From Hyphomicrobiales bacterium (GTDB lineage Bacteria; Pseudomonadota; Alphaproteobacteria; Rhizobiales; Rhizobiaceae), in assembly GCA_900473805.1 (NCBI GenBank), contig UCMS01000022.1, positions 1 to 64,000 on the forward strand: a DNA stretch of 64,000 bases, in the 5' to 3' direction. The translations under genes and the position numbers were made by a program. The notes below the pieces were generated by a model, which was not told where the DNA came from, ran no database searches, and was given only the letters and a program-made list of their open reading frames with translations. Below, piece by piece: positions 46,244-55,500 of the stretch (position 1 is its first letter; the number at the start of each line of letters is the position of its first letter).

Positions 46244-46942
46244 ATGCATCATGTATCACCTTTCATGCGACGAGTGGGCCAGCTCCTGCCGTCGTCGGGG
46301 CGGGCAAGTCCCGTACTCGATTCCGTCGGCTTCCGGTCGACCTGCCTGGAAAAAGGCAGCGAAATTCTCGGTGCGGGCACAACCGTCCGCCACGTTCTCA
46401 CGATCGGACATGGCCTTGCGATGCGGTACCGCCTGCTGCCCGACGGCAGCCGTCAGGTCATCATGTTCCTAACCGCCGGGGACATCTGCAATCCGCATAT
46501 CTATCCAACGGTGATTGATCACGGCATTGCCGCCGTCACCCCCGTTCGCATCGACCGCTTCGACTGTGAAAGCCTGATTGGGCTCAGCAACAGCGTGGTC
46601 GGCCTCAACCAGGCGCTTTGGACCCTGGCGGAAGAGCAGAACGCCATCATGCGCAACCACATCACCAGCCTGGGACGCGGCGACGCCAGAACCCGCGTCA
46701 TCATGCTGCTCAAGGAATTGTCGCTGCGTTTGTCGGTGTCGGCTGGCCAGGCGGGACCCGTCTTCATTCCCGTGACCCAGTCACTGCTCGCCGACGCGAT
46801 CGGCGTTACCCATATTCACTTCAACCGCATCATCGGCGACATGGGCAAGCGGGGCATCGTTGCCACCAGTCGCGGCGGCATTCTGGTAAACAGCATCTCC
46901 ATGCTGGAAAAACTCGGGGAAGATCTGATCGTCGCCGCCTGA
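46244..46942 (+). CDS. Crp/Fnr family transcriptional regulator
   Basis: A 232-residue regulator with a cyclic-nucleotide-type beta-roll (about 25-135; LPDGSRQVIMFLTAGDICN) and a C-terminal winged helix (SLLADAIGVTHIHFNRIIGDM at about 180-200). The beta-roll lacks the RxS phosphate-binding motif of Crp, and no Fnr-type Cys cluster is seen, so the signal is probably not cAMP or an iron-sulfur cluster. The start at 46244 has GGGGA upstream. It lies between the two arms, with its own strong terminator, so algD has a separate promoter. Confidence 0.87.
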   Translation: MHHVSPFMRRVGQLLPSSGRASPVLDSVGFRSTCLEKGSEILGAGTTVRHVLTIGHGLAMRYRLLPDGSRQVIMFLTAGDICNPHIYPTVIDHGIAAVTPVRIDRFDCESLIGLSNSVVGLNQALWTLAEEQNAIMRNHITSLGRGDARTRVIMLLKELSLRLSVSAGQAGPVFIPVTQSLLADAIGVTHIHFNRIIGDMGKRGIVATSRGGILVNSISMLEKLGEDLIVAA

Positions 46943-47036
46943 CAGCGCAACCGGCACCAAAACTTGCTTCGGCAACGTGCTGCGACGATCCTCCGACCGT
47001 TTGTATGAGCATCAAAAATCTGAAGAATCCGCCCCG

Positions 47037-47076
47037 GCGGCAGACAGAATTCAAAATTCCGTCTGCCGCATTTTTT
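47037..47076 (+). terminator. Strong terminator between the Crp/Fnr gene and algD
   Basis: A 9-bp stem (GCGGCAGAC at 47037-47045 with GTCTGCCGC at 47061-47069), extended after one mismatch by five more pairs (GAATT with AATTC), is followed by ATTTTTTATTT. It separates the regulator from the alg genes by about 100 bases. Confidence 0.92.
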
Positions 47077-47176
47077 ATTTGAAAAATTCACATTTTAATT
47101 CCGTTTTAGTTAACCAATGTTGATGTAGTGGCCGATTTTATTTGTTTCAGTGAGGCTCTATACAAAGGAGCTGAAC

Positions 47177-48487
47177 ATGAAGATCAGTGTATTCGGTGCC
47201 GGCTATGTCGGCGCAGTATCAGCCGCATGCCTCGTAAAGGAAGGCCACCACGTCACGGCGGTCGATCCCGATCCCAACAAGATTGGCCCTCTGATGGCCG
47301 GCAAGTCCCCGATCATCGAGCCCGGACTTGAGGACATAATTCGCGACGGCGTCGCCTCGGGCCGGCTCACCGCCACCCACGATGCCGCGGCCGCGATCGC
47401 CGCGACGGACCTGTCGCTCATCTGTGTCGGTACGCCCTCCCTGCCGGATGGCAGCCTCAACACGGAATATCTCAAGCGCGTCGCCGAAGACATCGGTGCA
47501 GCGCTGAAGCTGAAGAACACCTTCCACTCCGTCGTCGTCCGCTCGACCTGTTTGCCGGGCACCACGGAGAGCGTCGTTGTCCCGGCGCTGGAAGCCGCCT
47601 CTGGAATGAAGGCTGCGGAAGATTTCGGCATCGCCTATCTGCCGGAATTCCTGCGCGAAAGCACGGCGATCAAGGACTATTACGATCCGGGCGTCATCGT
47701 CTTCGGCGCCTCCGACAAATTCACCCTCGACCGCCTGGAATCGATCCACGCGCCGATCAACCGCCCGAAATTCGTCGTCGACATCAAGACGGCGGAAGGC
47801 ATCAAATACACCAACAATGCCTGGCACGCGCTCAAGATCAGCTTCTCCAACGAGATCGGCAACATCCTCAGCAAGGCCGGCATCGACAGCCACGTCGCCC
47901 TCGACATTCTCTGCGCGGACGATCGCCTGAACATCTCCAAGGCCTATCTGACGCCCGGCTTCGCCTTCGGCGGCTCCTGCCTGCCCAAGGACCTGCGCGC
48001 GCTCATCAGCATGTCACGCCGCCAGGGAACGCCGGCCCCGCTGCTCGAGGCGACGCTCTCGGCCAACGAAGTGCAGATCAACCGCGCCTATAGCCTGATC
48101 GCCAACCAGGGCAGCCGCAAGGTCGGCATCGTCGGCCTGAGCTTCAAGCCAGATACCGACGACCTGCGCGAAAGCCCGCTCGTCGAGCTCGCCGAACGCC
48201 TCTATGGCCGCGGTTACCAGATCAAGATCTTCGATCCGAACATCCGCATGAACCGGCTCACCGGTGCCAATGCGAGCTTTGTCAGTGCCCGCCTGCCGCA
48301 TCTGGCCGAACTGCTCAATGAAGACATCGAGTCCGTGCTTTCCGACTCCGACGTGATCGTGGTCGGCAACCGGGCCGAAATGAACGGGTCGCTGAAGCGG
48401 GTGAAACCCGAGACCCACATCATTGACCTGGTCCGCGTCGACAAGACGCTGCGCAGCGAAGGCAATTATCATGGCATCTGCTGGTGA
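47177..48487 (+). CDS. algD: GDP-mannose 6-dehydrogenase AlgD
   Basis: Oxidises GDP-mannose to GDP-mannuronate, the committed alginate step. From the ATG at 47177 (AAAGGAG upstream) it has 436 residues, the same as Pseudomonas AlgD. NAD-binding GAGYVG (7-12), PEFLRESTAIKDY, the catalytic Cys268 in FGGSCLPKDLRAL, and GLSFKPDTDDLRESPLVELAE are visible. It ends in GICW, as I recall for Pseudomonas AlgD. These features separate it from UDP-glucose dehydrogenase. It opens the plus arm and overlaps alg8 by 17 bases. Confidence 0.95.
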   Translation: MKISVFGAGYVGAVSAACLVKEGHHVTAVDPDPNKIGPLMAGKSPIIEPGLEDIIRDGVASGRLTATHDAAAAIAATDLSLICVGTPSLPDGSLNTEYLKRVAEDIGAALKLKNTFHSVVVRSTCLPGTTESVVVPALEAASGMKAAEDFGIAYLPEFLRESTAIKDYYDPGVIVFGASDKFTLDRLESIHAPINRPKFVVDIKTAEGIKYTNNAWHALKISFSNEIGNILSKAGIDSHVALDILCADDRLNISKAYLTPGFAFGGSCLPKDLRALISMSRRQGTPAPLLEATLSANEVQINRAYSLIANQGSRKVGIVGLSFKPDTDDLRESPLVELAERLYGRGYQIKIFDPNIRMNRLTGANASFVSARLPHLAELLNEDIESVLSDSDVIVVGNRAEMNGSLKRVKPETHIIDLVRVDKTLRSEGNYHGICW

Positions 48488-49970
48488 CTTCACCTACAGC
48501 CCGGCCGCGCATGTCCTGATGGTCCTGGGGATAGCTGTGGCAGCGACATCGCTGCCCAGCCAGGCCTATGCCATCATCGACAGCAAGACCGGTCTGGCCA
48601 TCGGCCTGATTGGCGCCTGGCGCTATGGCTGGGGCATCCTGCACTTCCTGCGGGGCACCCTCTACCGCGCTTACGTCTATCCGCGCATGAAGCGCGAGGC
48701 CATGGCCAGGAAGCGGGAGGGCTTCGCCTCCTACTTCCTCGTCACCAGCTTCCGCATTCCCACGGAAACGACGATCGAAGTCTACCGCGCGGCCTTCGCC
48801 GCCGCACTGAAAGCGCCCGGCCCGGCAACCGTGGTGGCGTCGATCGTCGATCTCTCTGACCAGCGCATCATCAAGAAGCTCTATGCCATGATGGTGGCGG
48901 ACTCAGATCCGGTCGATCTCGTCATCGTGCGGATCGATGGCAGCGGCAAGCGCGATGCGCTTGCCTCGGGCTTTCGCGCCATTGCCCGCCTCTTCCCTGC
49001 CCCGGATGCCATGGTGGCCGTAATCGACGGCGACAGCATCGTTCCGGAAGATCTCGTCGAACAATGCGCGCCCTTCTTCCACGATCCGAATGTCGGTGCG
49101 CTGACCACGGACGAAATTGCCGAAGTGAACGGCAAATGGATCTTCCAGCAATGGTGGGCACTGCGCTTCGCCCAGCGTCACATCCTGATGTCATCGATGG
49201 GCCTCTCGCGCCGTGTTCTGACGCTGACCGGCCGCATGTCGATGTTCCGGGCCTCGATCATCTGCAACCCCGATTTCGTCGCCCAGGTCGAGGTCGACTA
49301 CATCGATCATCCGAGGCTGGGTCGATTCAAGTTTCTGACCGGAGACGACAAGTCGAGCTGGTTCTGGTTGCTGCGCAACGGCTACCAGATGCTCTATCTG
49401 CCCGACGTGATGGTGAAGACCATTGAGGATCCGCCGGCGAAAAGTTTCTTCAGCTCCGCCGCCATGCTCATGGTCCGCTGGTACGGCAACATGCTGCGCA
49501 CAAACCGGCGGGCGCTGGCGCTCGGCCCGCGCCGGATCGGATATTTCGTCTGGTGGGCAATCCTCGATCAGCGCATGTCGATGTGGACCTGCCTGGTGGG
49601 CGTCACGAGCGCCATCCTGGCCACGCTCCTGGTCTCGCCCTTCACCATCCTCGTCTATGCCGTCTGGATTCTGGCCTCCCGCTACGCGATCACGCTGTCG
49701 CTGCTGACGGCGAGACGGCAGATCTCGATCGTCGCGCCGCTGCTGCTCTATTTCAACCAGATCTTCGGATCGGCGATGAAGGTCTTCGTCTTCTTCCATC
49801 TGGATCGCCAGAAGTGGACCCGCCAGAACACCACGCTCGCCAAGGCAGATCGCAACTGGCTCGCGACCTATCGGAAATATGAATCCAAGCTCTACCAGTC
49901 GGTCAGCATCCTCGCTCTGATCACTGCCTGCAGCTTGATGATCGGCATCACATCCATTCCCCGTCTTTGA
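48471..49970 (+). CDS. alg8: Alginate polymerase glycosyltransferase Alg8
   Basis: Inner-membrane GT2 enzyme that polymerises mannuronate from GDP-mannuronate. At 499 residues it is close to Pseudomonas Alg8 (494). Two N-terminal membrane helices (about 10-70) precede the cytoplasmic catalytic domain with DGD (186-188), an acidic TGDDKSSWFWLLRNGYQ stretch and KTIEDP, then about four C-terminal helices (360-420 and 475-495). The ATG at 48471 lies inside the end of algD, with GAAGG upstream. It should work as a complex with Alg44, encoded 21 bases downstream. Confidence 0.93.
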   Translation: MASAGDFTYSPAAHVLMVLGIAVAATSLPSQAYAIIDSKTGLAIGLIGAWRYGWGILHFLRGTLYRAYVYPRMKREAMARKREGFASYFLVTSFRIPTETTIEVYRAAFAAALKAPGPATVVASIVDLSDQRIIKKLYAMMVADSDPVDLVIVRIDGSGKRDALASGFRAIARLFPAPDAMVAVIDGDSIVPEDLVEQCAPFFHDPNVGALTTDEIAEVNGKWIFQQWWALRFAQRHILMSSMGLSRRVLTLTGRMSMFRASIICNPDFVAQVEVDYIDHPRLGRFKFLTGDDKSSWFWLLRNGYQMLYLPDVMVKTIEDPPAKSFFSSAAMLMVRWYGNMLRTNRRALALGPRRIGYFVWWAILDQRMSMWTCLVGVTSAILATLLVSPFTILVYAVWILASRYAITLSLLTARRQISIVAPLLLYFNQIFGSAMKVFVFFHLDRQKWTRQNTTLAKADRNWLATYRKYESKLYQSVSILALITACSLMIGITSIPRL

Positions 49971-49991
49971 ACACGAACCGGAGTCTCGATC

Positions 49992-51119
49992 ATGAGAGGC
50001 ATATCCTACGAAGCTGAACTGCAGCGTCAGCACCCCCGCTACGGGCTCCCATTGAAGGCCACGATCGACGGACGCGAATATGACGTGCACGACTGGTCGA
50101 TGAATGGTTTTGCCATCAATGCCAAGGGCTTCTCAGCCGGCAAGAAAGTGATGACGCATCTCACCATTCCCTTCAGTGGCTACCATTTCAGCCTCACTCA
50201 CGTGCCCGCCGAAGTGCTGTACGCCACCGATAGCGACGGCCGCACGAGCCTGGTCTTCAGCGCCCTTGAGGACAGCCAGATCAGCCTGTTGAGTTACATG
50301 ACCGACGCGATTATCGCAGGCGAAGTGGTCAGAGCCGGAGACGTGCTCGATGTCGCCCGCCGTACCGACATGGTACGCTCCAAACAGGTGCCCGCGCCGC
50401 CGCGCCTGTCCACCGGCGCCCGCATTTCCCAGATGGGACGCCGGGTGGCGTCGACCGCCGGCGTTGCGGCGATCGGCGCGGCACTGATCGCCTTTCTGTC
50501 GGCGAATGTTTATGACGAACTCTATGTCGTGCGCCCGGAAAGCGCGAGCATTGCCGCCAAGACCGTCAACGTGGCGGCTCCGGCTGTGGGCCGCATCACC
50601 TTCATCAACGACAAGCCGCAGCTTGCCTTCGGCGAACCGCTGATCACCGTGAACCCGGCCGTCGGAGACCCGATCACGGTGGAATCGCCCTGTGACTGCG
50701 TCCAGACGGAACAGCGCTTCGCCAGCGGCGATTTCGTCCGCACCGGCGATCCCGTCGTTCGGCTGATGCGGGCGGACGCGCCGATCGTGGTTTCGGCCGC
50801 TGTCAGCGACAACAAGTTGATGAGCCTCTACGGCGTCAAGACAGCCTCGCTGGTTTATCCGGACGGCACCCATGTCAGTGACGCCGAAATCCTCTGGCTG
50901 CCGGGCAAGGGCGGGTCGCAATCCGACCTGCCGCGGGATCCGCTCACCGTGCTGATCGCACCGGAGAAGGCGCTGTCGACGGATATGCTCGGCCAGCCGG
51001 TCGAAGTCCGCTTCGACCTTTTCGCCGAGAGCACGATCGGACGGATGGTCCAGGCCGTTGCTGGCGCATTCGGCGCTGAATCCGCCGCCCAGGCCGTTGC
51101 CCAGGAGATCAAGCCATGA
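49992..51119 (+). CDS. alg44: Alginate co-polymerase Alg44 (PilZ c-di-GMP receptor)
   Basis: Binds c-di-GMP and activates Alg8. The 375-residue protein has an N-terminal PilZ domain with both ligand motifs intact, R12-x3-R16 and D34-x-S36-x2-G39, one membrane helix (about 152-173), and a periplasmic HlyD-like beta domain (180-350). Length and order match Pseudomonas Alg44 (389). GGAG lies upstream of the ATG. Polymer synthesis should therefore depend on c-di-GMP. It overlaps the algA-like gene by 4 bases. Confidence 0.94.
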   Translation: MRGISYEAELQRQHPRYGLPLKATIDGREYDVHDWSMNGFAINAKGFSAGKKVMTHLTIPFSGYHFSLTHVPAEVLYATDSDGRTSLVFSALEDSQISLLSYMTDAIIAGEVVRAGDVLDVARRTDMVRSKQVPAPPRLSTGARISQMGRRVASTAGVAAIGAALIAFLSANVYDELYVVRPESASIAAKTVNVAAPAVGRITFINDKPQLAFGEPLITVNPAVGDPITVESPCDCVQTEQRFASGDFVRTGDPVVRLMRADAPIVVSAAVSDNKLMSLYGVKTASLVYPDGTHVSDAEILWLPGKGGSQSDLPRDPLTVLIAPEKALSTDMLGQPVEVRFDLFAESTIGRMVQAVAGAFGAESAAQAVAQEIKP

Positions 51120-52525
51120 CCCGGATCCGTCCCGTCATACTCTGCGGCGGCTCGGGCACTCGCCTCTGGCCGCTCTCCCGCCGCCTGGAACCCAAGCAGT
51201 TCCAGACCTTGGGTGGCGAGCATTCGCTGTTCCAGGGCACGCTCGCCCGTTTCCGCGACGCGGACTTCGGCCGCGCCACCGTGCTCGTCAACACCCTGCA
51301 GGAGCCCCGCGTCCGATATGAGTTGCAGCAGATCGACCATCCCGCTGGCCTGCCGCTGGTGCTCGTCGAACCTGCCATGCGATCCACCGCACCGGCCATT
51401 GCCGCTGCGGCCCGTGTGCTGATGGCCGAAGATCCCGAAGCCGTCATGCTGGTGGTGCCGAGCGATCATCGCATCGGCCGGCCGGACCGGCTGCAGGAGG
51501 CCTACCTGGCCGCCCTTCCTTTCGTCAACGAGGGTGGCATCGCCCTGTTCGGTATCCGCCCGACCGCTCCGGAAACGGGGTTCGGCTACATTGAGGCCGA
51601 ACCCGCTGGTGAAGGCCAGGTCACCAAAGTCCTGAGCTTCGTCGAGAAGCCGAACTTCGAGCACGCGTCCCGCCTCGTCGCCGATGGCCGCCACACCTGG
51701 AACAGCGGCATCTTCATGTTCCGTGCCGACACCATCCTTGCAGAGCTCGCCAGCCACGCGCCGGACGTTCTGGCCGCCGTCGACGCGGGCATTGCGGAGG
51801 CAAGCCGGTCGGAGAACAGCCTGCGCATGTCGCAAAGTTTCGCAACCGCGCCGGAAATTTCCATCGACCATGCGGTGATGGAGCATTCGACCCGGCTGGG
51901 CGTGCTTCCGGTCTCCCCGGAATGGAACGATCTTGGCTCGTTCGAAGCCCTTTGGGAAACCGGGCAGCACAATGGCGAGGAAAACGTCCTCAAGGGGAAT
52001 GTCCTGCTGCGTGACGTCCGCCGCAGCTATATCAGCGGTTCCCGCCGTCTGATCTCAGTCATCGGTCTCTCCAACATCGTCGTCGTCGATACCGACGACG
52101 TGGTGCTGGTGGCATCGCGTGCCCAGTCCCAAGACGTGAAGTTCATCGCGCAGCATCTGGCGAAAGCCGGCCACCCCGCAGCCGATCGTCATCTGCTGCA
52201 GCAGCAGACGGGCGGAAGCCGCCGCGTGCTCGAAGAAGGGCCAGGCTTCCGTGTCGAGCGCATCGACATTCTGCCGAACTCCACGCTGGAACTCGACCAG
52301 GAAGAAGCACCCGCCTCGGCCAGCTTTGTGGTCTTGTCCGGCGAGGCAGTGCTTGGAGAACCCGGCGCCGAAACGGTGCTGACCCAGGGGTTCGGGCTTG
52401 ATCTCCGCTCGCGCCAGCAATTGGTCCTCAGCAATCCGGGAGAAGAGGCCGCAATCTTGCTTCTGACCCTCACCCGGCCCGTGGAAGAGGTCGACAGCCT
52501 CAGCCAGCAACGAAAGGTGGGCTGA
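51116..52525 (+). CDS. algA: Mannose-1-phosphate guanylyltransferase, AlgA-like with degenerate isomerase domain
   Basis: Makes GDP-mannose from mannose-1-P and GTP. The 469-residue length and order match type II bifunctional AlgA/XanB. The pyrophosphorylase signature GGSGTRLWPLSR...PKQF is at 11-29 and sugar-binding FVEKP at 175-179. The C-terminal cupin (about 355-465) should hold the metal-binding QxHxxRxEHW motif of phosphomannose isomerase; instead residues 386-414 read LPNSTLELDQEEAPASAS and then FVVLSGEAVLG, with no His. The isomerase half is therefore probably inactive (inference). It is coupled to alg44 and to the epimerase gene. Confidence 0.9.
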   Translation: MTRIRPVILCGGSGTRLWPLSRRLEPKQFQTLGGEHSLFQGTLARFRDADFGRATVLVNTLQEPRVRYELQQIDHPAGLPLVLVEPAMRSTAPAIAAAARVLMAEDPEAVMLVVPSDHRIGRPDRLQEAYLAALPFVNEGGIALFGIRPTAPETGFGYIEAEPAGEGQVTKVLSFVEKPNFEHASRLVADGRHTWNSGIFMFRADTILAELASHAPDVLAAVDAGIAEASRSENSLRMSQSFATAPEISIDHAVMEHSTRLGVLPVSPEWNDLGSFEALWETGQHNGEENVLKGNVLLRDVRRSYISGSRRLISVIGLSNIVVVDTDDVVLVASRAQSQDVKFIAQHLAKAGHPAADRHLLQQQTGGSRRVLEEGPGFRVERIDILPNSTLELDQEEAPASASFVVLSGEAVLGEPGAETVLTQGFGLDLRSRQQLVLSNPGEEAAILLLTLTRPVEEVDSLSQQRKVG

Positions 52526-55500
52526 TGGCCACGCTCCCCTCCCCGGCGGCCGGATCCCGACTGCGAATGGTCTTGCTCTCGATCTCCTTGGCCTGGGCGG
52601 TGCCGGCCTCGGCATCGATCGAGAGCGAAGTGGACATGGCCCAGACCATCGTGACCGAAAGCACCGTGAAGCTGGACTCGGAGCGTGACCCCCATGCGCG
52701 CGTGCGTCTGCTGGACGACGCGGTGGATGCGATCAGCGTGCTCGAAGGTCTCGGACGCGACGACCGGCCGGGAACGGGCGCCAAAAAGGTCCTGCAGGAT
52801 CTCGCCGCCCAGGCGATAACGCCCGACATCCTGCGCCTCAGCCTCGTCGAGGCTCTGACCGCCCTGATCGGCCCCGGCGACGCAGGCCTTCGGGCAGACC
52901 TCGACGCCAAGGCGGCGTTGGAAGCCATTCGCGACCCCGCCTATCGGTCTGCCGGCTGGACGGCGCTGGCTGCGGCCCATGTGAGGACGGGTCAAGGCGA
53001 GGAAGCCGAACGCCTGGCGACCCTGGCGATCGAGGAAGCGCGCGGCATCGATCGCGATGCAACCCGTGACGGCGCGCTGCAGGCGGCTGTCCTCGTGTTT
53101 CCGAACGGCAAATTGCCCGAGGGCATTCTCGAGATCGCCACCAATTCCGTCGTCCTCGCCCGCACCCGCGCCGCAATGTACCAGACGGTCGCACGCGACG
53201 CGCTCAGCGCCGAAGGCATGACCGATCCTGCGGCCGAAACCCTCAAAAACCGCGCCGAAGCTGCCTTGGCTGCCAAGGATACGGCCCAGGCGCTCGTGTT
53301 CGCGCAGGCTCTCGACCGCGACGAGGACATCCGCGCCGAATACCTCGACCGCGTGCTGCGGTTGGCCCTGGACAGCGGTGACGACCGGTTGGCTCTGCGC
53401 ACGGCGAAGTCCATGTCCCGCGACCGCGACCAGAACAAGGCGCTCCGCCAGCTGATCGACGCCCGCATCGATCGCGGCAAGGCCCTGCGCGCCCGTGAGA
53501 TTGTGCCCCTGCTGCTGACTGCCAAGGCCCGGATTGATGCCGATATCGCCATCGCCAAGGATCTCCGTCGTCAGGGTTACATCGAGGCCGGGCGCGAAAT
53601 TCTGCTGCAAAACGCCGACATGAAGCTCGACGATCCCGATGCGACGGCCAACCTCGTCTCGGCGCTTGCGACGTTTGCGGAATTCGGGCCCGCCCGGACC
53701 CTTGCCGGTGCCTTGCCGGCCGGCGATCAGCGATCCTCCGCCATGGCCCGCCTGGTCAAAGGTCTGGCAGATGATGACCTGCTGGATCAGGCAAACGAAC
53801 TGCTGTCCGAAGTCTCGGGTCCGCAGGACCAGAGCTACGCCCGGTCCGCCATTGCCCGGGCCTTGGTCAAGCGTGGCGACGCGAAAGGGGCGAGCGCGAG
53901 CCTGGCCCAGATCGATGCTGGGCCGGATCGGGATCGCGTGCTGGAAGCACTGGCCGAGCACGCCGTCAAAAAGGGAGACCTGGGACTGGCCCGTGACTAC
54001 CTGACGGAGACCGCCGGCGACGAAACGCGCTGCCGTATCCTGATCGAAATCGCGCTCGCCACATCAGGCAAGGCGTCCGCCCGCGAGATCCTCGATGAAG
54101 CCGTAGCCCTGATCGCCAATGGAAAGGATGTCGACGACAGCCGTGCCGAGATCGCCGTGGCCTTTGCCCGGATCGGTGAACTCGCCCGCGCAGACAGTCT
54201 GCTCGACACGATCACCGACCAGAGTGCCCGCCGTGAAGCCGAAAGCGAGATCGCCGAACTCCTCGTAAAACAGGGCGCCCTCGAACCCGCCCGGAGCCGG
54301 CTGCAGCGTCTTCCGGCCGACAGTGCAGCGACGCTGAGCGCTGACCTCGCTTTTGCATCCTTCGAGAAAAACGGGGAGGTCGAGAGCTTTGTAAAAAGCG
54401 TGGCAGACCTCCCCTGGCAGGCGCGCGTCCCGGCCCTTCGCCGCATGGCGGAAGTCCGGGCAAAGGCGCTCGACGTCAAGGGATGGCTGAACGATCCGCA
54501 GATCGATCCCTTGGCGTCGACCACGCCGCCATCAAAGGGCCAGCAGGCCGATTTCACCATCGGGCGGCATCAGATCTTTGCGCCCGCCCCATCGACAAGG
54601 GCCCTGCCGGGCATACGCATGCCCGACATCTTCGAACATGACGCCGCCATGTTGCGCGGCCGTGTTCCCGCCCCCGCCGACGGCGTCGGCCACCTCGCCA
54701 TTCTCGGTTTCAGCCCCTTCAGTCTCGAGGCCTTCAAGCTCAGCACCGGCGGCGAGGCGGCGATCCACCAGGTTCAGCTTTCCCAGCAGATGACCTGGCC
54801 GCGCTATATTGCCGTCGAAAAGGGCGTCGTCACCCTGGGAACCCTCTTGCGCGACCTTCCGGAAACAACGGCCCGCCGCCTGCTCGTGGTCGAGGGTGAT
54901 GATCTTCTGGTCCGGGTCCCGATCATCGTCCTTCCCGGCGCAACGCTCCTGATGTCCGGCGTGGAGTTCAGCCGCTACAAGCTCGGCGTTCAGTCCGGCG
55001 CGTTCATCGCAGTTGCCGGGCGCCTCGTCGTCCAGGATGCCGAAATCCTCGGTTACGACGAAATTGCCGGCCGCCCCGCCGTCGCGACGGACAAGACGCG
55101 CGCCAATTTCCGTCCTTTCATTACCGCCTGGGGCGGCAGCGACATCCAGATCGCCGGCAGCCGGCTGGCCATGCTCGGTTACGACAGCAGCAAGGCTTTC
55201 GGCCTCACCCAGTCCAGCGGTGCCGCCGTTCAGTCGCTCTATGCCTTCGACGACAACCGTCCCACCGGCAACATCGTCGACAACAGCTTCGAGAACCTGC
55301 GGTACGGCTATTACAGCTACGAGGTCGACCATGTCCGGGTGATCGGCAACGAATATCGCGACAACATCATCTACGGTATCGACCCGCACGACCGCTCCCG
55401 CCACCTGCTGATCGCGCTCAACACCGCCTACGGCTCGCAGAAGAAGCACGGGATCATCGTCTCCCGCGAGGTCGATGACAGCTTCATCGTCGGAAACGTC

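Noticed and set aside
47177-48487. UDP-glucose 6-dehydrogenase
   Set aside because: The 436-residue length, the GICW end, and the alg8-alg44 neighbours fit AlgD better than the UDP-glucose enzyme.
51116-52525. Bifunctional AlgA with working phosphomannose isomerase
   Set aside because: The C-terminal domain lacks the His metal ligands, so only the guanylyltransferase function is claimed.
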